This document shows, in pieces, positions 27,054 to 36,165 of a stretch of 64,000 bases of DNA. The notes below the pieces were generated by a model that did no database searches, was not told where the DNA came from, and saw only the letters and a program-made list of their open reading frames with translations. This DNA comes from Bacteroidia bacterium (GTDB lineage: Bacteria; Bacteroidota; Bacteroidia; UKL13-3): the NCBI GenBank assembly GCA_025454975.1, contig JALONK010000026.1:1-64000 (forward strand), in the 5' to 3' direction. A program made the translations under genes and the position numbers. Within the stretch, counting starts at the first letter, position 1. Each line of letters opens with the position of its first letter.

Positions 27054-27344
27054 TTAAAACACGAATTTCAAACTAATAATAACCACACCATAAATAAACG
27101 TAGATAAAATTACACCGCGTGCACAGTATAATTTGTTGGCGCGGATGAATAAAAAAAACACACCAAGGTTGAGGATCGCACATAAACTCAATAATGGTGA
27201 TAGCAGGTTTTTTTCAGCAGCCATTTTAAAGAAATCTAAAAATGGAGAATGACTGAAATTTACTATATAAAAGCCAATTACACCGAGCACCGGACCAATT
27301 AATCCGGCTAAAATTCCTATTATTAATTTATCTTTTAAAGTCAT
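27054..27344 (-). CDS. Small three-helix membrane protein, unrecognised
   Basis: A 96-residue hydrophobic protein with three likely membrane helices at about 8-30, 45-65 and 72-94. Helix one reads GILAGLIGPVLGVIGFYIVNF. No family was recognised, but similar small proteins follow surE or lpxB in Bacteroidota as far as memory goes. It lies six bases after surE on the same strand, so it is probably co-transcribed. Its stop is six bases from the stop of the convergent saccharopine dehydrogenase gene. A role cannot be proposed. Confidence 0.65.
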   Translation of the reverse strand: MTLKDKLIIGILAGLIGPVLGVIGFYIVNFSHSPFLDFFKMAAEKNLLSPLLSLCAILNLGVFFLFIRANKLYCARGVILSTFIYGVVIISLKFVF

Positions 27345-27350
27345 TAGTAA

Positions 27351-28130
27351 TTAGCTTAACGAATAATCCCAACTGTTTAGTACCGGCATGGCATGATGTG
27401 CTGTTAAATCAAAATGAACAGGAACAACACTGGCATAACCATTAGCCAAAGCCCATTCATCAGTATCATCACCTTTATCATTATTCACAAACTGTCCGGT
27501 TAACCAATAATATTTTCTTCCATTAGGGTCAACGCGTTCGTCAAAATCTTCCTTCCATTTGGCAACAGCTTGCCTGCATACTTTAATACCCTTGAATTCA
27601 TGAGCGACTAACTTTGGTATATTCACATTTAATAAGGTAGAAGCAGGTAAACCACGGTCAAGAATATTTTGTGCAATTTTTCGCGCAACTTGAGCTGATA
27701 GGGAAAAGTCGGCATCGTACGCATAATCACATAAACTAAAACCAACAGCCGGGATGCCTTCAATGGCTGCTTCCATGGCTGCACTCATGGTTCCGCTGTA
27801 TAATACGTTAATACTCGAATTACTGCCATGATTAATGCCCGATACCATTAAATCAGGCTTACGATGTAAAACCTTATCTACGGCCAACTTTACACAATCA
27901 GCAGGAGTTCCACTGCATTGGTAAGCCAGAATATCACCATAAATATCTGTTTTGTTTAAACGTAAAGGTTTGCTGATGGTTACAGCATGGCCCATGCCAC
28001 TTTGCGGACTATCAGGAGCTACCACTACAACTTCTCCTAATGAACGAACGGCTTCAATTAAATTTCTAATTCCGGGCGCCGTAATCCCGTCATCATTGCT
28101 CACTAAAATCAGTGGTTTTTGTTGCGACAT
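27351..28130 (-). CDS. surE: 5'/3'-nucleotidase SurE
   Basis: A 259-residue metal-dependent nucleotidase that removes phosphate from nucleoside monophosphates, used in stationary phase and salvage. The N-terminal ILVSNDDGITAPGI contains the metal-binding Asp pair and Asn. VVAPDSPQSGMGHAVT and DLMVSGINHGSN complete the site, and YSGTMSAAMEAAIEGIPAVG is the usual following helix. Length and motif order agree with SurE. It stands first in a two-gene unit with a small membrane protein. Its promoter region is the 230-base gap shared with the end of the RND operon. Confidence 0.95.
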   Translation of the reverse strand: MSQQKPLILVSNDDGITAPGIRNLIEAVRSLGEVVVVAPDSPQSGMGHAVTISKPLRLNKTDIYGDILAYQCSGTPADCVKLAVDKVLHRKPDLMVSGINHGSNSSINVLYSGTMSAAMEAAIEGIPAVGFSLCDYAYDADFSLSAQVARKIAQNILDRGLPASTLLNVNIPKLVAHEFKGIKVCRQAVAKWKEDFDERVDPNGRKYYWLTGQFVNNDKGDDTDEWALANGYASVVPVHFDLTAHHAMPVLNSWDYSLS

Positions 28131-28302
28131 ACAATTGTGATTTAACCTATGCTTATAACGGCAATGTTAGCAGTATGGTTTTATAATCCCAAACCAATTT
28201 ATCCATAATTTACCATAACAATCACAAACCTTGATAAAGCAATTTAAATTAATCGTAAATACTTATTTTGAAAGCACTTTTGCATCGGCATATTCAAACA
28301 AA

Positions 28303-28339
28303 AACAGTGGTCTGAAGAAAAAATTCTTCGACCACTGTT
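28303..28339 (-). terminator. Intrinsic terminator of the RND operon
   Basis: Read on the minus strand, AACAGTGGTC and GACCACTGTT close a stem that continues through GAAGAA/TTCTTC. It has one bulge and is followed by a short T-run. It lies 22 bases after the stop codon of the outer membrane factor gene. Confidence 0.85.
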
Positions 28340-28361
28340 AACGGAAAGCAGCATTATTTAT

Positions 28362-29801
28362 TTAATTCCATCCACCTCCTAAAGCCCTGTACACATTAAC
28401 CTTGGCATGTAACTGATTTGTTTTTATCTCAATTAAATCCATTTTTGATTCCAAGGCTTCACGTTGTGTTAACAATACTTCTGCATAATCGGCACGTGCC
28501 GAATTAAATAAATTTCCGGCAATGGTTACTGATTGCATCAACAATTCAACCTCCTTATTTTTTGTCATAAAACTTTTAGTGTAATTATCCAATTTGTTTA
28601 ATTGATTTAAAACATCAACGTAGGCATTCAACACAGTTTGCTCATAGTTATAGATTGATTGAAGTTGACGAGCATTAGCAGTATTATAGGCAGCCTTAAT
28701 GGCATTCCTGTTAATCAATGGAGCCATTAGGTCGCCGGCAAGGTTATAAAATACCGATGTTGGATTTAATAAATAAGTTGTATTTAATGCCTGAAAACCT
28801 AGTCCGGCGCGAATACCAACACGAGGATAAAAATTGGCACGAGCAACCTGTACATCTAATTTTGCAGCTTGCATGGCCAATTCCATTTGTTTGATATCAG
28901 CCCTATTTTGTAAAAGTTGGGCTGGTATTCCACCCAATACAGCGTCAACCTTCACTTCAAAAAATTGTTGCGAAGCTCTAGGAATAACAGAAGGAAATCT
29001 TCCCGTTAAAAAATATAACCTGTTTTCTAACTCGGTGCGACGTTGCTTAATCTCAAATAGTAGGTTTTGTGTGTTTAATAATTGAGCCTCAAAACGATTT
29101 ACTGCAAGTTGTGTTACTTTGGCCGATTCTTTTTGTTGTTGTACCACCTTTAATGCTGAAGATTGAATTTCGATATTCCTCTCAATTATTTGCAGCAAAT
29201 TATCTAGTGCCATTAATTCATAATAACTGTCTGCTATTTCAGCAATCAACCTAGTAATCATAAAACGTCTTCCTTCAATTCCTGCCAAATACCTAACAAC
29301 CGCAGCTTTCTTTGCACGATGTAACCTTTTCCAAACATCTATCTCCCATGAAGCATTTACCCCGAATCCGTAATCCTGTAGCGGGGTTTTAAACTTTTGT
29401 CCGGGTTCAACCTCTAAATTTTCTTCTAACACACCAAAACGGGTGTATTTACCAACTTTATCCATACCCGCGCCTGCGCCACCTTGCAAAAATGGAAGAT
29501 ACTCCCCTTTTCTGGCCCTTGTTTCATTTTTATTTATTTCTATTTCTTGCATCATTATTTTAAGCTCTCGGTTATTATTTAAAGCCGTATCAATTAATGC
29601 ACATAATAATGAATCATTGAAATATGAACGCCAGTTTAATAATGCTACGTTATTGCTCGAATCGGTTGAGTTAGCTGTATATATTGAAGGAATTTCCGAT
29701 TGTATATTAGGATGTTTGTTGATGGGCGTTTTACATCCAACCATTATCATAAACACAGCGGCAATTAGCACAAGCACACAACTAAATATTTTACTTTTCA
29801 T
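28362..29801 (-). CDS. RND efflux outer membrane factor (TolC/NodT family lipoprotein)
   Basis: A 479-residue outer membrane channel for the tripartite pump encoded upstream. The signal peptide ends in a lipobox (IMVGC), so it is lipid-anchored, as in the NodT group. Two OEP repeats follow, with long helices rich in Asn, Gln and Ala. GFGVNASWEIDVWKRL and QNRADIKQMELAMQAA are family segments. A longer frame starts at 29834, but ATG 29799-29801 leads straight into the signal peptide and is preferred. It overlaps the end of the permease gene by 11 bases. A good terminator follows. Confidence 0.92.
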   Translation of the reverse strand: MKSKIFSCVLVLIAAVFMIMVGCKTPINKHPNIQSEIPSIYTANSTDSSNNVALLNWRSYFNDSLLCALIDTALNNNRELKIMMQEIEINKNETRARKGEYLPFLQGGAGAGMDKVGKYTRFGVLEENLEVEPGQKFKTPLQDYGFGVNASWEIDVWKRLHRAKKAAVVRYLAGIEGRRFMITRLIAEIADSYYELMALDNLLQIIERNIEIQSSALKVVQQQKESAKVTQLAVNRFEAQLLNTQNLLFEIKQRRTELENRLYFLTGRFPSVIPRASQQFFEVKVDAVLGGIPAQLLQNRADIKQMELAMQAAKLDVQVARANFYPRVGIRAGLGFQALNTTYLLNPTSVFYNLAGDLMAPLINRNAIKAAYNTANARQLQSIYNYEQTVLNAYVDVLNQLNKLDNYTKSFMTKNKEVELLMQSVTIAGNLFNSARADYAEVLLTQREALESKMDLIEIKTNQLHAKVNVYRALGGGWN

Positions 29802-32800
29802 GTTTTGGTCTCCTATTCTTTTTAAGCAACACATTCAACTTCATCATTTTTTTTACCAGCCCGGCCTTTCTTTGTTCATCTATAAAATCTTCGGTTAGCG
29901 GATTATGATCTTCGTTTTGAATTAACTTTCTTCCTTCAGCCATTGTTCCAAAAATGTAATACAAACCCGGTACGATAATTACGCCGAAAACTGTTCCTAA
30001 CAACATACCTCCCATGGCTGATGAACCAATGGTTTTATTACCAATGGCTCCTGCCCCGGTTGCCCTAACCAATGGAACCAATCCTGCGATAAATGCAAAA
30101 GAAGTCATTAAAATAGGTCGGAAACGTACTTTAGCACCTTCAATGGCTGCGGCCAATACTGTTGCGCCTTCATTATGCTTTTGCACCGCAAACTCAACAA
30201 TTAATACTGCATTTTTACCCAATAATCCTACCAGCATAATTAAACCAATTTGCGCATAAATATCATTTGATAAGCCTAATAACTTTAAAAGTAAAAACGA
30301 ACCAAATACCCCGGCCGGTAAAGAAAAAACCACGGTCAACGGAATGATAAAACTTTCATATTGTGAAGCCAATACCAAATAAACAAATACCAATACAATG
30401 ATAAAAATATATACAGCTTCATTACCTCTGTTCGCTTCATCATACGATAAACCTTCCCAGGCAATATCATAGCCATTGGGTAAGTTTTGTGCTGCCACTT
30501 CCTTAATGGCTTCAATTGCATCTCCTGTAGTATAACCTTTCGTAGGAACTCCTCTTATGGATGATGAAGTATATAAATTATAACGTGTAATTTCATTAGG
30601 GCCTTGCGTTTTTCTTAATGTAATAAATGATGAATAAGGCACCATTTCGTCACGATTATTTTTCACATACAAATTCAAAATATCAGAAGGTAAGCGCCTA
30701 TACTGTGGTGCCGATTGGGTATATACTTTATAAAAAGTATTAAAGCGTGTAAAACCTTGCTCGTACGTACTGCCAATCAATATGTTTAAGTTTTCCATCG
30801 CAGCTCCAATAGAAACACCTTTCTGCATGGCCTTTTCATTATCAATAACAATTTCATATTGCGGATAATTTGCTGCATAAAAGGTAAACAAACCGGATAA
30901 TTCTTTGCGCTGTTTTAAAGCTTCCATAAAGGCAGCATTCACCCTGTCAAATTCTTGATAATCTATGGTTGATTCCTTGTTTAACAAACGGAGTGAAAAT
31001 CCATCTGACGATCCATAACCTGGCACCGCAGGTGGTTCAAAAAACTCAACAACTGCGCCTATGTTTTTTGTTTTCTCTTCCAACGCTTCAATAATTTCTT
31101 TCACACTATGTTCCCTGTCGTGCCAGTCTTTTAAATTTATTAAACATGTGCCGGCATTCGATCCCCTGCCTTCAGTTAAAATTTCATAACCCGCCAATGA
31201 GGTAACCGAATGTATATCTTCAATTTCTTCGGCCACTTTTTGTAATTCTCGCGACACATCATTGGTACGCTCTAAAGTGCTTCCCGGTGGGGTTTGTATG
31301 ATAGCATAAATTTGTCCTTGATCTTCGTTGGGAATAAAACCTGATGGTAAAAATTGATTCACGCCAAAAATACCAAAGGCAAAAGATGCCAAAAGCACAA
31401 CAGTTATAAACCTACGATTAACAATTTTCTCTAACAACCTGGTATAACTTCCCGTAAGTCCATCAAACTTTTTATTAAACCAATTTAGGAACAAAGTAAC
31501 GGGTGTTTTTTTCTTGGGTTTTCCATGGTTATTTTTTAATATCATGGCACATAAAACCGGAGTTAAAGTTAGTGCTACCACACCTGATAATACAATGGCA
31601 CTAGCCATGGTAATAGAAAACTGCCGATAAAAAACACCTACCGGTCCGGTCATAAAAGCAATAGGTACAAACACCGCTGTCATAATTAAAGTAATGGCAA
31701 TTACGGCACCACTAATTTCATGCAGCACCTTTTTAACTGCCATGTATGGTGTTAAATGTTCTTCTTCCATTTTTGCATGCACAGCCTCCACCACAACAAT
31801 GGCATCATCCACTACTATTCCAATCGCCAATACCAACGCAAATAAAGTAATAAGGTTAATGGTAAGTCCGAGCATTTGCATAAATACAAAAGCACCCACC
31901 AATGATACAGGTACGGCAATAATTGGAATTAAGGTTGAACGCCAATCACCTAAAAATAAAAACACAACCAACGCCACCAATACGAATGCTTCTAATAAAG
32001 TATGCAACACTTTATCAATGGAGGCATTTACAAATTTGGAAACATCATAGTTAATTTCATACTCCATGCCGGGCGGAAAATCGGGCCGCAACTCTTCAAG
32101 CTTTGCCTTGGCCCTCGCAATTACATCGCTAGCATTGGTACCAAAGTTTTGTTTTAAAACAATTGATGCCGATGCATAACCATCTTTATTAGAATAAATA
32201 TCAAAAAATTCGCTTCCTAATTCTACCTCTGCCACATCTTTTAACTTTAAACTTTCACCATTCGCATTGGCACGAACAATAATATTTTCATATTCCTCAG
32301 GCTTATTAAACCTACCTTTATATGATAAAGTAAACTCTAATGATTGTGCTGTTTTACCTGATGCCTGGCCTAACCTGCCCGGTCGTCCGATAATACTTTG
32401 TTCTTCCATGGCATGCATCACCTCTTCAGTTGAAATATTATAAGCTCGCATGCGATCAGGCTTTAACCAAACCCTCATGGCATAGGTTCTACTGCCTAAT
32501 ATCTGTGCTCGTCCCATGCCTTTTATGCGCTGCAATTCAGGAATGATGTGCACATTAGCGTAGTTGTACAAAAACTTTTCGTCGGCATTTTTATTAGTGC
32601 TGTAAAGGTTAACATACATCAACATGCTGGGTTGAATCGGGGTAATAATTATACCTTCTCGTTGTACCAATGGAGGCAAATTATTCATGATGGCATCAAC
32701 CCTGGTTTTAACATTTACCACCGCTGCATTTGGGTCGGTGCCGGGTTCAAACACAATTTGAATAGTTGCCTCACCGGCACTTGTTGCATCAGAAGTTAAA

Positions 32801-33030
32801 TACAACATTCCCTGCACGCCGTTTATGGCACGCTCTAAAGGAATTAATGTTGACTCAACTAAAATTTGTGCGCTTGAACCCGGATAGGCGATGAAAATAT
32901 TTACCCGTGGTGGAGCAATATCAGGAAACTGAGAAATGGGACGAGTTTTTATGGCAAGTATACCCAAAAACACAATGGCCAATGATAGCGAAATGGCCAA
33001 TACCGGACGTTGAATAAATTTACTAAACAT
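29791..33030 (-). CDS. RND efflux inner-membrane permease (HAE1/AcrB type)
   Basis: A 1079-residue proton-driven pump of the hydrophobe/amphiphile efflux (HAE1) family. The N-terminal FIQRPVLAISLSLAIVFLG helix, twelve expected membrane helices in two groups of six and two large periplasmic loops are all visible. The proton-relay motif GIVVDDAIVVVE is in helix four (about 400-412). The tail is basic. Likely substrates are drugs, detergents or bile-like compounds; metals are less likely because this is not the CusA (HME) type. It lies 19 bases after the adaptor gene and overlaps the outer membrane factor gene, so the three are one operon. Confidence 0.95.
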   Translation of the reverse strand: MFSKFIQRPVLAISLSLAIVFLGILAIKTRPISQFPDIAPPRVNIFIAYPGSSAQILVESTLIPLERAINGVQGMLYLTSDATSAGEATIQIVFEPGTDPNAAVVNVKTRVDAIMNNLPPLVQREGIIITPIQPSMLMYVNLYSTNKNADEKFLYNYANVHIIPELQRIKGMGRAQILGSRTYAMRVWLKPDRMRAYNISTEEVMHAMEEQSIIGRPGRLGQASGKTAQSLEFTLSYKGRFNKPEEYENIIVRANANGESLKLKDVAEVELGSEFFDIYSNKDGYASASIVLKQNFGTNASDVIARAKAKLEELRPDFPPGMEYEINYDVSKFVNASIDKVLHTLLEAFVLVALVVFLFLGDWRSTLIPIIAVPVSLVGAFVFMQMLGLTINLITLFALVLAIGIVVDDAIVVVEAVHAKMEEEHLTPYMAVKKVLHEISGAVIAITLIMTAVFVPIAFMTGPVGVFYRQFSITMASAIVLSGVVALTLTPVLCAMILKNNHGKPKKKTPVTLFLNWFNKKFDGLTGSYTRLLEKIVNRRFITVVLLASFAFGIFGVNQFLPSGFIPNEDQGQIYAIIQTPPGSTLERTNDVSRELQKVAEEIEDIHSVTSLAGYEILTEGRGSNAGTCLINLKDWHDREHSVKEIIEALEEKTKNIGAVVEFFEPPAVPGYGSSDGFSLRLLNKESTIDYQEFDRVNAAFMEALKQRKELSGLFTFYAANYPQYEIVIDNEKAMQKGVSIGAAMENLNILIGSTYEQGFTRFNTFYKVYTQSAPQYRRLPSDILNLYVKNNRDEMVPYSSFITLRKTQGPNEITRYNLYTSSSIRGVPTKGYTTGDAIEAIKEVAAQNLPNGYDIAWEGLSYDEANRGNEAVYIFIIVLVFVYLVLASQYESFIIPLTVVFSLPAGVFGSFLLLKLLGLSNDIYAQIGLIMLVGLLGKNAVLIVEFAVQKHNEGATVLAAAIEGAKVRFRPILMTSFAFIAGLVPLVRATGAGAIGNKTIGSSAMGGMLLGTVFGVIIVPGLYYIFGTMAEGRKLIQNEDHNPLTEDFIDEQRKAGLVKKMMKLNVLLKKNRRPKHEK

Positions 33031-33049
33031 GTTGCTAACGTTTATAAGT

Positions 33050-34138
33050 TTATTCAGCTTTTAACTGTTCAAGGTTTTGAACAATGGTATAAAACGATTG
33101 ATAATCCGCTTTAACTTGATCACCATTTTTAACTTTTCGTAATCCGTCGGTAAGGATTTTATCGGTTGGTAAAAGCCCTGAATTAACCGCATATACATGT
33201 GGCATTTCATAACCAATTGAAATTTCTCTGGATTGTATTTTGTGATGTTCATCAATGACATAAACAAACTTTTTGTCCAAGATTTCGAATGTGGCTTTTT
33301 GAGGAATTAGTAATGCATTTTTTAAAATTACAGGCATTAATATATTACCGGTTTCTCCATGTCGCAATAAGCGATTAGGGTTATTAAACGTGGCTCTAAA
33401 GGCTATGTTACCGGTTTCATTATTAAAGTCGGCTTCAATGGTTTCGATATTTCCTTCCTCTTTAAAAAATTCGTTATTGGCCATTTTAAGTTTCACTTTA
33501 TCCGAATGTTCATCGGTACCCAAACGAGTTTTATAGGAGATGTATTCGGCTTCCGGAACGTTAAAATATACCCACATTTTATTGTTATCAGATAAGGTAG
33601 TTAACAGTTCCCCTTCATCTAATAAACTTCCTAAACGCACATCGTTAAAACGTCCTACAATTCCGTCAAATGGAGCTCGAAGTTCGGTAAACTTTAAATG
33701 GGCTTTAGCCAAATTTAAATCGGCCGCTGCCTTTGCCATTTTTGCCTTAGCCAATGCCAATTCATTTTTCGATACTATATTACTATCGGCCAATGCTTTT
33801 GTGTTTTTATATTCAATTTCGGTAAACGACAATTCGGCTGCTGCCTTCTGAGTTTCGGCTTGATATACAATTGGCATAATTTGAAAAAGCAATTGTCCCT
33901 TTTTTACGAACTGCCCTTCATCTACATAAATTTTTTCGAGGTAGCCTTTTTCTAATGCCCGTATTTCAATGTGTTGAATAGAGCGAATCTGACAAACATA
34001 TTCTTGGTTTATCAGGGTATCAACCTGAATGGGCGTTGTCATGGTAAAAGTTGATGTTTGGCGTTGGTGTTGTTCTGCATGGTTACAGGCACTAACCATA
34101 AGCATGGTTATTACAACCATAAATAAATTAAATTTCAT
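33050..34138 (-). CDS. RND efflux periplasmic adaptor (membrane fusion protein)
   Basis: A 362-residue lipoprotein adaptor joining the permease and the outer membrane factor. The lipobox MVSAC gives a lipidated Cys at about residue 18. The lipoyl halves (ALEKGYLEKIYVDEGQFVKK and LRAPFDGIVGRFND) flank an alpha-hairpin rich in Ala, Lys and Glu at about 90-145. A beta-barrel and a membrane-proximal domain complete the expected order. It is followed by the permease gene after 19 bases. It is preceded by a small secreted protein gene, separated by 90 bases with two hairpins. Confidence 0.93.
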   Translation of the reverse strand: MKFNLFMVVITMLMVSACNHAEQHQRQTSTFTMTTPIQVDTLINQEYVCQIRSIQHIEIRALEKGYLEKIYVDEGQFVKKGQLLFQIMPIVYQAETQKAAAELSFTEIEYKNTKALADSNIVSKNELALAKAKMAKAAADLNLAKAHLKFTELRAPFDGIVGRFNDVRLGSLLDEGELLTTLSDNNKMWVYFNVPEAEYISYKTRLGTDEHSDKVKLKMANNEFFKEEGNIETIEADFNNETGNIAFRATFNNPNRLLRHGETGNILMPVILKNALLIPQKATFEILDKKFVYVIDEHHKIQSREISIGYEMPHVYAVNSGLLPTDKILTDGLRKVKNGDQVKADYQSFYTIVQNLEQLKAE

Positions 34139-34208
34139 GAAATGTTAAATTGATTTAGTAAATAAATGATGAAATCCCTTCTCCGGATGGGAGAAAGCAT
34201 ACTTGAAA

Positions 34209-34227
34209 ATCCCTTTAGAATTGGGAT
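34209..34227 (-). terminator. Weak hairpin, possible attenuator before the RND genes
   Basis: On the minus strand ATCCC and GGGAT form a five-pair stem with a nine-base loop, followed by TTTT, directly after the stop of the small secreted protein gene. A second hairpin, TTCTCC/GGAGAA, lies at 34179-34195. Together they could reduce transcription into the RND genes. The first stem is short, so this is tentative. Confidence 0.35.
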
Positions 34228-34228
34228 G

Positions 34229-34630
34229 TTATACTAAATCAGGAAAATTTTTCCATGCTTGATGCCACACATAAAGCGGAAGTGTAACCGCCGAACGGCA
34301 TTTTTTATTTACGGTTAATAACAGTTGGTTACAAGAATAACCATCATGTTTTGCCATTAACCTCACTTGGGTTTGAGTGTAATTTAACTGAAAAAAATGT
34401 TCATCATTTTCATCATCTACTTCCACTTCCAACAACTCGGCATACAAAAAACCAACCTCAGTATGTTTGAGGCTATGTACATGTTTTGTATGAGACAGTG
34501 CTGTATAAACATCATCACCAAGAACCGCCGCTTTACATAATGGAGCTGCACTCGACAGTAACATCCCAACCATTAATAAAAAGGCTATCGGGAATTTTAC
34601 TATTGCGAATAAGGTTTTGGTTCTAATCAT
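34229..34630 (-). CDS. Small secreted protein at the head of the RND operon
   Basis: A 133-residue exported protein, not recognised. A signal peptide with a long hydrophobic core (IVKFPIAFLLMVGMLLSSA) is followed by a region rich in possible metal ligands. KHVHSLKH and the acidic EVEVDDENDEHFF stand out, and further cysteines follow (SCNQ, KKCRS). The frame extends to 34687, but the extra residues precede the signal peptide, so ATG 34628-34630 was chosen. It lies 90 bases before the adaptor gene on the same strand. A role as a sensor or binding protein for the pump is possible, but nothing in the sequence proves it. Confidence 0.65.
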   Translation of the reverse strand: MIRTKTLFAIVKFPIAFLLMVGMLLSSAAPLCKAAVLGDDVYTALSHTKHVHSLKHTEVGFLYAELLEVEVDDENDEHFFQLNYTQTQVRLMAKHDGYSCNQLLLTVNKKCRSAVTLPLYVWHQAWKNFPDLV

Positions 34631-35212
34631 TTCGTTACACAAAAGTGAACAATTAAACACTAAATAACAACAATCAAACCAAAACAAAATACCTGTTATA
34701 AATCATTATTCTAAACTCACATATACATACAAGTAAAACCAGCCAACTGATTTAATGTAATGTTACATGTGTTTGAAAGCCTCTGGTAGCCGGTAGCAAA
34801 AAAAATTCTTTTATAAATTATGCGAAGTATTAATCCCAAAAACAAAACCAACTAACCACTAAATTCTTATTCCTTTAGCCAATGAAATATTATTTGAAAT
34901 GTAAGTTTATTTTAGTAATTAGATATATCTATAATAAGCATCTCTAAAAATAATACGATTAAAAATTAATTGAATATTAAATACACTCAAGCTTTCGGAA
35001 AATAAAAGCTAGCTATGATAAACATAACAAATCAATGGATATTTGATTATAATAATATAAGACCTCATTACGCATTAAATGGAAAAAGTCCTTCTATGAT
35101 AAAATAAAAAATTGTCTACTTTTGACTTGTACTCAAAATGGGATGCTTACAACACTTTCTATTCCATAACTTCTCATTTCTAAATAAATTCTAACATGAA
35201 CCATTCGATTCA

Positions 35213-35270
35213 AGCTTACTTCGAGTGATTGCTGCAAGGGCTGTGCGTTGTGCAATTGTATCGAGAAGTG
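35213..35270 (+). repeat. REP-like element, type A (second composite copy)
   Basis: The arms ACTTCGAGTGA and TATCGAGAAGTG surround an ATTGC/GCAAT stem, closely matching 3009-3066. A 28-base spacer similar to that of the first locus separates it from the inverted type B half. Confidence 0.8.
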
Positions 35271-35298
35271 TTCACATAAAATAATTCCCCTTCTCACC

Positions 35299-35347
35299 CA
35301 CTTCTCGATACAACCTGATGCTAACATCAGGTTACTCGAAGCGGCTT
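35299..35347 (-). repeat. REP-like element, type B (second composite copy)
   Basis: An inverted copy with the perfect central hairpin CCTGATG-CTAA-CATCAGG. It is the same length (49 bases) as the copy at 3093. The flanking sequence past it (to about 35383, AGCCACTTCGAGTG) resembles the flank of the first locus, so the duplicated unit is longer than the two halves. Confidence 0.8.
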
Positions 35348-35616
35348 ATATTTACCATAGAAAATGTTAGCCACTTCGAGTGTGCACAGAATAGCCCGCA
35401 CTCAAGTTAATTTCATTATGTAATCACCGCACATTAAGTACCCATAAAAAGTATAATTTCAACCATGTTTTTTTATCAAGGGGAAAAATCAAAATTGATT
35501 TCATAACTGAACGTTAAAATGTTTTCATCCATTAGATAGGAGAAAGAGTCACATGTTATTTTCTATAAAAATCTTATAAATATTGAGGTGTTTAAACCTG
35601 CATTTTCAATTTTATA

Positions 35617-35682
35617 GAGTGAAAACCCTAACAAATAGAAATGAAAAATGGATGTTTTTGATAATTTATATTGTCAATTTTG
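35617..35682 (+). promoter_or_regulatory. Conserved upstream module, copy 1
   Basis: Contains GAAAACCCTA (35621-35630), ATGAAAAA (35641) and CAATTTTG (35675-35682). The second copy at 39842-39907 has the same three words in the same order, with an identical 54-base distance between the first and last. It lies about 190 bases before the XRE gene. Function unknown; a shared promoter or operator is likely. Confidence 0.45.
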
Positions 35683-35875
35683 GATAGACTATAATAAATA
35701 TTTTTAGTAAAGTATTTTTAAGGTAATAAACTTTGTATTCTCTAACTTAATAAAGGCATAAAAAAGTTTACCTGTTAAAAGTATGTAAGCGATATAAAAA
35801 TAGCAACCAATCGATTATCATATAAAAGTACTTTAGACTGATGTTATCAAATTGAAACAATTAATTCCTCACCTT

Positions 35876-36091
35876 ATGTTTCTTTCAGATAGAATAAGAA
35901 AAATTAGAGTAGCTAAAATGTTAACCCAAGAACAAGTAGCTCAAAAATGCGGTATTTCTTCGTCGGCTTATGGACAAATAGAAAGAAATGCACAACATTC
36001 ATCTTATGATACCTTAAAAAGAGTGGCAGAAGCCCTTTCCGTTAGTCTTTTGTTTTTGATAGATACGGAAAACGACAAAACGGTTGATTAA
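35876..36091 (+). CDS. XRE-family helix-turn-helix regulator
   Basis: A 71-residue DNA-binding protein consisting of one XRE/Cro-type helix-turn-helix domain. LSDRIRKIRVAKMLTQEQVAQ forms the first two helices and is followed by ISSSAYGQIERN (recognition helix) and a short leucine-rich tail; the first segment is read as LSDRIRKIRVAK plus MLTQEQVAQ. An upstream TTG at 35852 would add eight residues that do not belong to the domain, so ATG 35876 is used. It lies 74 bases before the large T9SS protein gene on the same strand and may regulate it. No partner toxin is present. Confidence 0.85.
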   Translation: MFLSDRIRKIRVAKMLTQEQVAQKCGISSSAYGQIERNAQHSSYDTLKRVAEALSVSLLFLIDTENDKTVD

Positions 36092-36165
36092 AATACAAGT
36101 TATAACTTGTTGTGCTTGCGATTCTTAATATCGAATTTTGATATAAATTCTAATCCCATTTAACC

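Larger units (their letters stand above)
34631..35875. other. Long AT-rich non-coding region with composite repeat
   Basis: About 1.2 kb without a convincing gene. It contains the second copy of the composite REP-like element (35213-35347, with weaker similarity to about 35383). A TACTTTTG element stands near 35118 with no gene behind it. At 35617-35682 lies the GAAAACCCTA...CAATTTTG module also found at 39846-39907. The only long frame (35133-35327, minus) lies inside the repeat and is not considered a gene. Confidence 0.6.

Noticed and set aside
29443-29898. A 151-codon plus-strand frame across the outer membrane factor gene
   Set aside because: It is antisense to a clear efflux gene and the permease end; no domain is visible.
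35133-35327. A 64-codon minus-strand frame in the accessory gap
   Set aside because: It lies within the duplicated REP-like element; the coding look comes from the repeat and no domain or signal is present.
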